A DNA stretch of 64,000 nt, taken from NCBI RefSeq assembly GCF_051857545.1, contig NZ_JBPZHB010000006.1, forward strand, positions 124,001 through 188,000, in the 5' to 3' direction. The notes beneath the pieces are model-generated. The model was not told the DNA's origin. It saw nothing but the letters and a program-made list of their open reading frames with translations, and did not search any database. Each line of letters opens with the position of its first letter. Position 1 is the stretch's first letter. This stretch comes from Larkinella sp051857545 (lineage in GTDB: Bacteria > Bacteroidota > Bacteroidia > Cytophagales > Spirosomataceae). The position numbers and the translations under genes are program-made. Shown piece by piece: positions 62,468-64,000 of this stretch.

Positions 62468-63750
62468 TATTTTCCACCAACCACCACTTCAATCAACGAC
62501 CCATCCGGCAAATACCGGTTGGCCATTTCCAGAACCTGATCTGCCGTGACGGCACGAATGTGATCGATGTAGGTCGAGATGTAGTCGGCGGGTAAACCGT
62601 CGAAGAGCAGCGCTTTATAGCGGTCGGCAATTTCAAACGGCGTATTGAGATTGCCCACGTAGGAGCCCGCCATGTAGTTCCGAACCGTTTCCAGTTCGTC
62701 GTCCGGCACCAGTTCCTCGCGCATCCGCCGGATTTCCTTCCCGATTTCATCGAGTGTTTCCTGCGTATTTTCGCGTTTGACGTCAGTTCCGATCAGGAAC
62801 GATCCCTCATTGGGGTGCATCGCCAGATTCGACCAGATTCCGTACGTAAATCCTTTTTCTTCCCGAATGTTTTTCATCAGCCGGGAGCCGAAATAACCGC
62901 CCAGCACTTCGTTCATCACCAGCGCCGGAAAATAATCCGGGTGTTTGCGGGTAAATAACAACCGCCCCAGCCGGATCGACGATTGCAGGCTGTCGGGTTT
63001 ATCAACCAGACCCGGCGACGGATCGCTGATGGCGGTTTTTGCCGCATCATCGGTTTCCAGAACGGTTTCAACGACCTGATGGCCGAGATATTGGTTGATC
63101 AACGCGATCTCGGTTTCGGTAATCTGGCCGGCCACCATCACCCGGAAGGGCCGTTGCCGGATGCGCTGCCGGTAGTAAGCTTCCACCCCGTCCCGCTGAA
63201 TCGCTTCCAGCGTTTCCGGTTTCTGGTTATGGCCGTAGGGATGGTGGGCACCGAAAACCTTTTCCCGAATCTGACGGCTGGCGACGAAGTTGTTTTTCTC
63301 CAGATTCACCCGCAGTGTTTGCAGCGTAATGTTTTTCTGGTGATTCAGTTCTTTTTCCGGAATAACCGACTCCATCAGCATTTCCTGAATCATCGGCAAC
63401 AGCGCCGGCAGGTGCTTTGTCAAACCGTAAACCGTCAGGCTGGCGCGGTTGGTCCCGCTTTGCTGCTCGACAAAAGCCCCGTAGCGGTCAAAATATTCAC
63501 TGATTTGGGCCGAAGTGTGTGAATGGGTTCCTTCTGTCAGCATTTTCATCGCCAGCGACGACAGCCCCGGTAAGGGTTCATACCACGCCCCGGCGTCGAA
63601 AATCACTTCCAGCCGGATAATGGGCTGCTGGCCGGCGTTAATCCAATACATCGGCTGACCATTGTCCATTGCCAGCGTCGCGATGGCTGGCACCCTGACC
63701 TCTTCAATTCGTTTATATTCGGGGGCTTCGGTTCGGTTTACAACTTCCAT
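62467..63750 (-). CDS. M16-family peptidase subunit, non-catalytic
   Basis: 427 aa with both M16 half-domains. The zinc motif H-x-x-E-H should follow the opening F-D-A-G-A-W-Y-E segment, but the chain reads A-M-K-M-L-T-E-G-T there, without His. It therefore looks like the inactive partner of a two-subunit M16 protease (YmfF/YmfH, MPP-alpha type). Later parts (R-L-M-K-N-I-R-E-E-K-G-F-T-Y) fit the second domain. An active subunit is expected to be encoded close by, outside this window on the right or elsewhere; the next gene on this strand is a PorV-like protein. Confidence 0.88.
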   Translation of the reverse strand: MEVVNRTEAPEYKRIEEVRVPAIATLAMDNGQPMYWINAGQQPIIRLEVIFDAGAWYEPLPGLSSLAMKMLTEGTHSHTSAQISEYFDRYGAFVEQQSGTNRASLTVYGLTKHLPALLPMIQEMLMESVIPEKELNHQKNITLQTLRVNLEKNNFVASRQIREKVFGAHHPYGHNQKPETLEAIQRDGVEAYYRQRIRQRPFRVMVAGQITETEIALINQYLGHQVVETVLETDDAAKTAISDPSPGLVDKPDSLQSSIRLGRLLFTRKHPDYFPALVMNEVLGGYFGSRLMKNIREEKGFTYGIWSNLAMHPNEGSFLIGTDVKRENTQETLDEIGKEIRRMREELVPDDELETVRNYMAGSYVGNLNTPFEIADRYKALLFDGLPADYISTYIDHIRAVTADQVLEMANRYLPDGSLIEVVVGGK

Positions 63751-63778
63751 TGTTCAATCAATTGCAATGCTCAGGCGG

Positions 63779-63811
63779 TAAAAAAAGAATGGCACGCCCG
63801 AAGGGTGCCAT
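63779..63811 (-). terminator. Intrinsic terminator of the PorV-like gene
   Basis: On the minus strand ggcaccc and gggcgtgcc form a stem around ttc, followed by seven T, 25 bp after the stop codon at 63836. Confidence 0.8.
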
Positions 63812-63835
63812 CGTTACAGTTGAAGTTAGGTTCGC

Positions 63836-64000
63836 TTATTCAAGATTGTCATCGGCATCGTCCACTTCGGCTGATTTGGCTTTTTTGTCGATGTCGATGA
63901 TCAACGAAATTCGGAAGGTTTGCGCCAGCGGGCTACCCTGCGTGACCGGAATCAAATAGGCAAAGTCGATCCCGTATTTCTGTTGCAGCCGAATGCCCAG
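63836..64000 (-). CDS. C-terminus of a PorV-like outer-membrane barrel protein (partial)
   Basis: The frame enters from the right edge and ends at TAA (63838-63836). The 54 residues seen include F-A-Y-L-I-P-V-T, S-P-L-A-Q-T-F-R-I-S-L, which recalls the closing strands of PorV/LptO of the type IX secretion system (S-P-L-A-N-T-x-R). An acidic tail (D-D-A-D-D-N-L-E) follows. The call rests on the last strands only. Confidence 0.5.
   Translation of the reverse strand: MGIRLQQKYGIDFAYLIPVTQGSPLAQTFRISLIIDIDKKAKSAEVDDADDNLE

Overview
This window comes from a Bacteroidota chromosome of the Cytophagales, most likely a Spirosomaceae member (Spirosoma/Larkinella-like). The signs are: about 52-54% GC in core genes; Bacteroidetes-type -7 boxes (TAnnTTTG) and few Shine-Dalgarno sites; a SusC-like/TonB receptor with a CarboxypepD-like N-terminus; an OM protein end resembling PorV of type IX secretion; a CzcA with a TolC domain fused to it; a DUF6660-type protein; and many signal peptides ending in A-Q. 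The genus is inference; no marker gene settles it.

Layout. 1-2.7 kb: a DevBCA-like ABC exporter (ATPase, lipoprotein adaptor, permease cut by the window edge), divergent from a MarR regulator. 3.6-4.9 kb: DUF4345 protein and an antitoxin/PIN-toxin pair. 4.9-13 kb: minus-strand desaturase, TonB receptor, alpha/beta hydrolase plus MTHFR-like enzyme, and an S9 peptidase. 13-20.5 kb: ClC channel, YceI, lactonase overlapping by 4 bp with a bacterial GRAS-domain protein, a CFA-synthase-like methyltransferase, DoxX and an MFS transporter. 20.5-24.7 kb: a GNAT/one-module NRPS-like pair (A-PCP-TE) with an operator-like palindrome, a structured RNA candidate ending in a terminator, and a small secreted protein. 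24.8-28.4 kb: GH18 chitinase, GDPD, MFS. 28.5-28.9 kb: a minisatellite inside a long inverted repeat. 29-37.7 kb: a Zn/Cd/Co resistance operon (DUF6660, CzcA-TolC fusion, adaptor, membrane protein, P1B-2 ATPase). 37.7-45 kb: YdeI-like protein, M61 peptidase, FAD oxidoreductase, esterase, OPT transporter.

45.2-55.2 kb is the accessory zone. It opens with tRNA-Gly(CCC), followed by a low-GC Schlafen/AlbA-type ATPase, 11-bp direct repeats, an intact IS4-family element, and several broken genes (IS3 OrfB start, isocitrate dehydrogenase N-terminus, LysR N-terminus, a transposase-like tail, a sensor-kinase N-terminus). Intact genes lie between them: an SDR epimerase, a Tat-exported amidohydrolase, DUF805, Hsp20 and OsmC. 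From 55.2 kb core genes return: ECF sigma and zinc anti-sigma, gmk, nadD, cysS, a PfkB kinase, an M28 peptidase, a non-catalytic M16 subunit and a PorV-like C-terminus, interrupted by one AT-rich orphan gene (57.5-58.3 kb).

The best candidates for something undescribed are the GRAS-domain protein, the orphan A-PCP-TE protein lacking the amino-acid-binding Asp, the structured RNA at about 23.97-24.07 kb, and the AT-rich orphan with a nuclease-like D...QxK motif. All assignments were made by reading the sequence; no database search was run.
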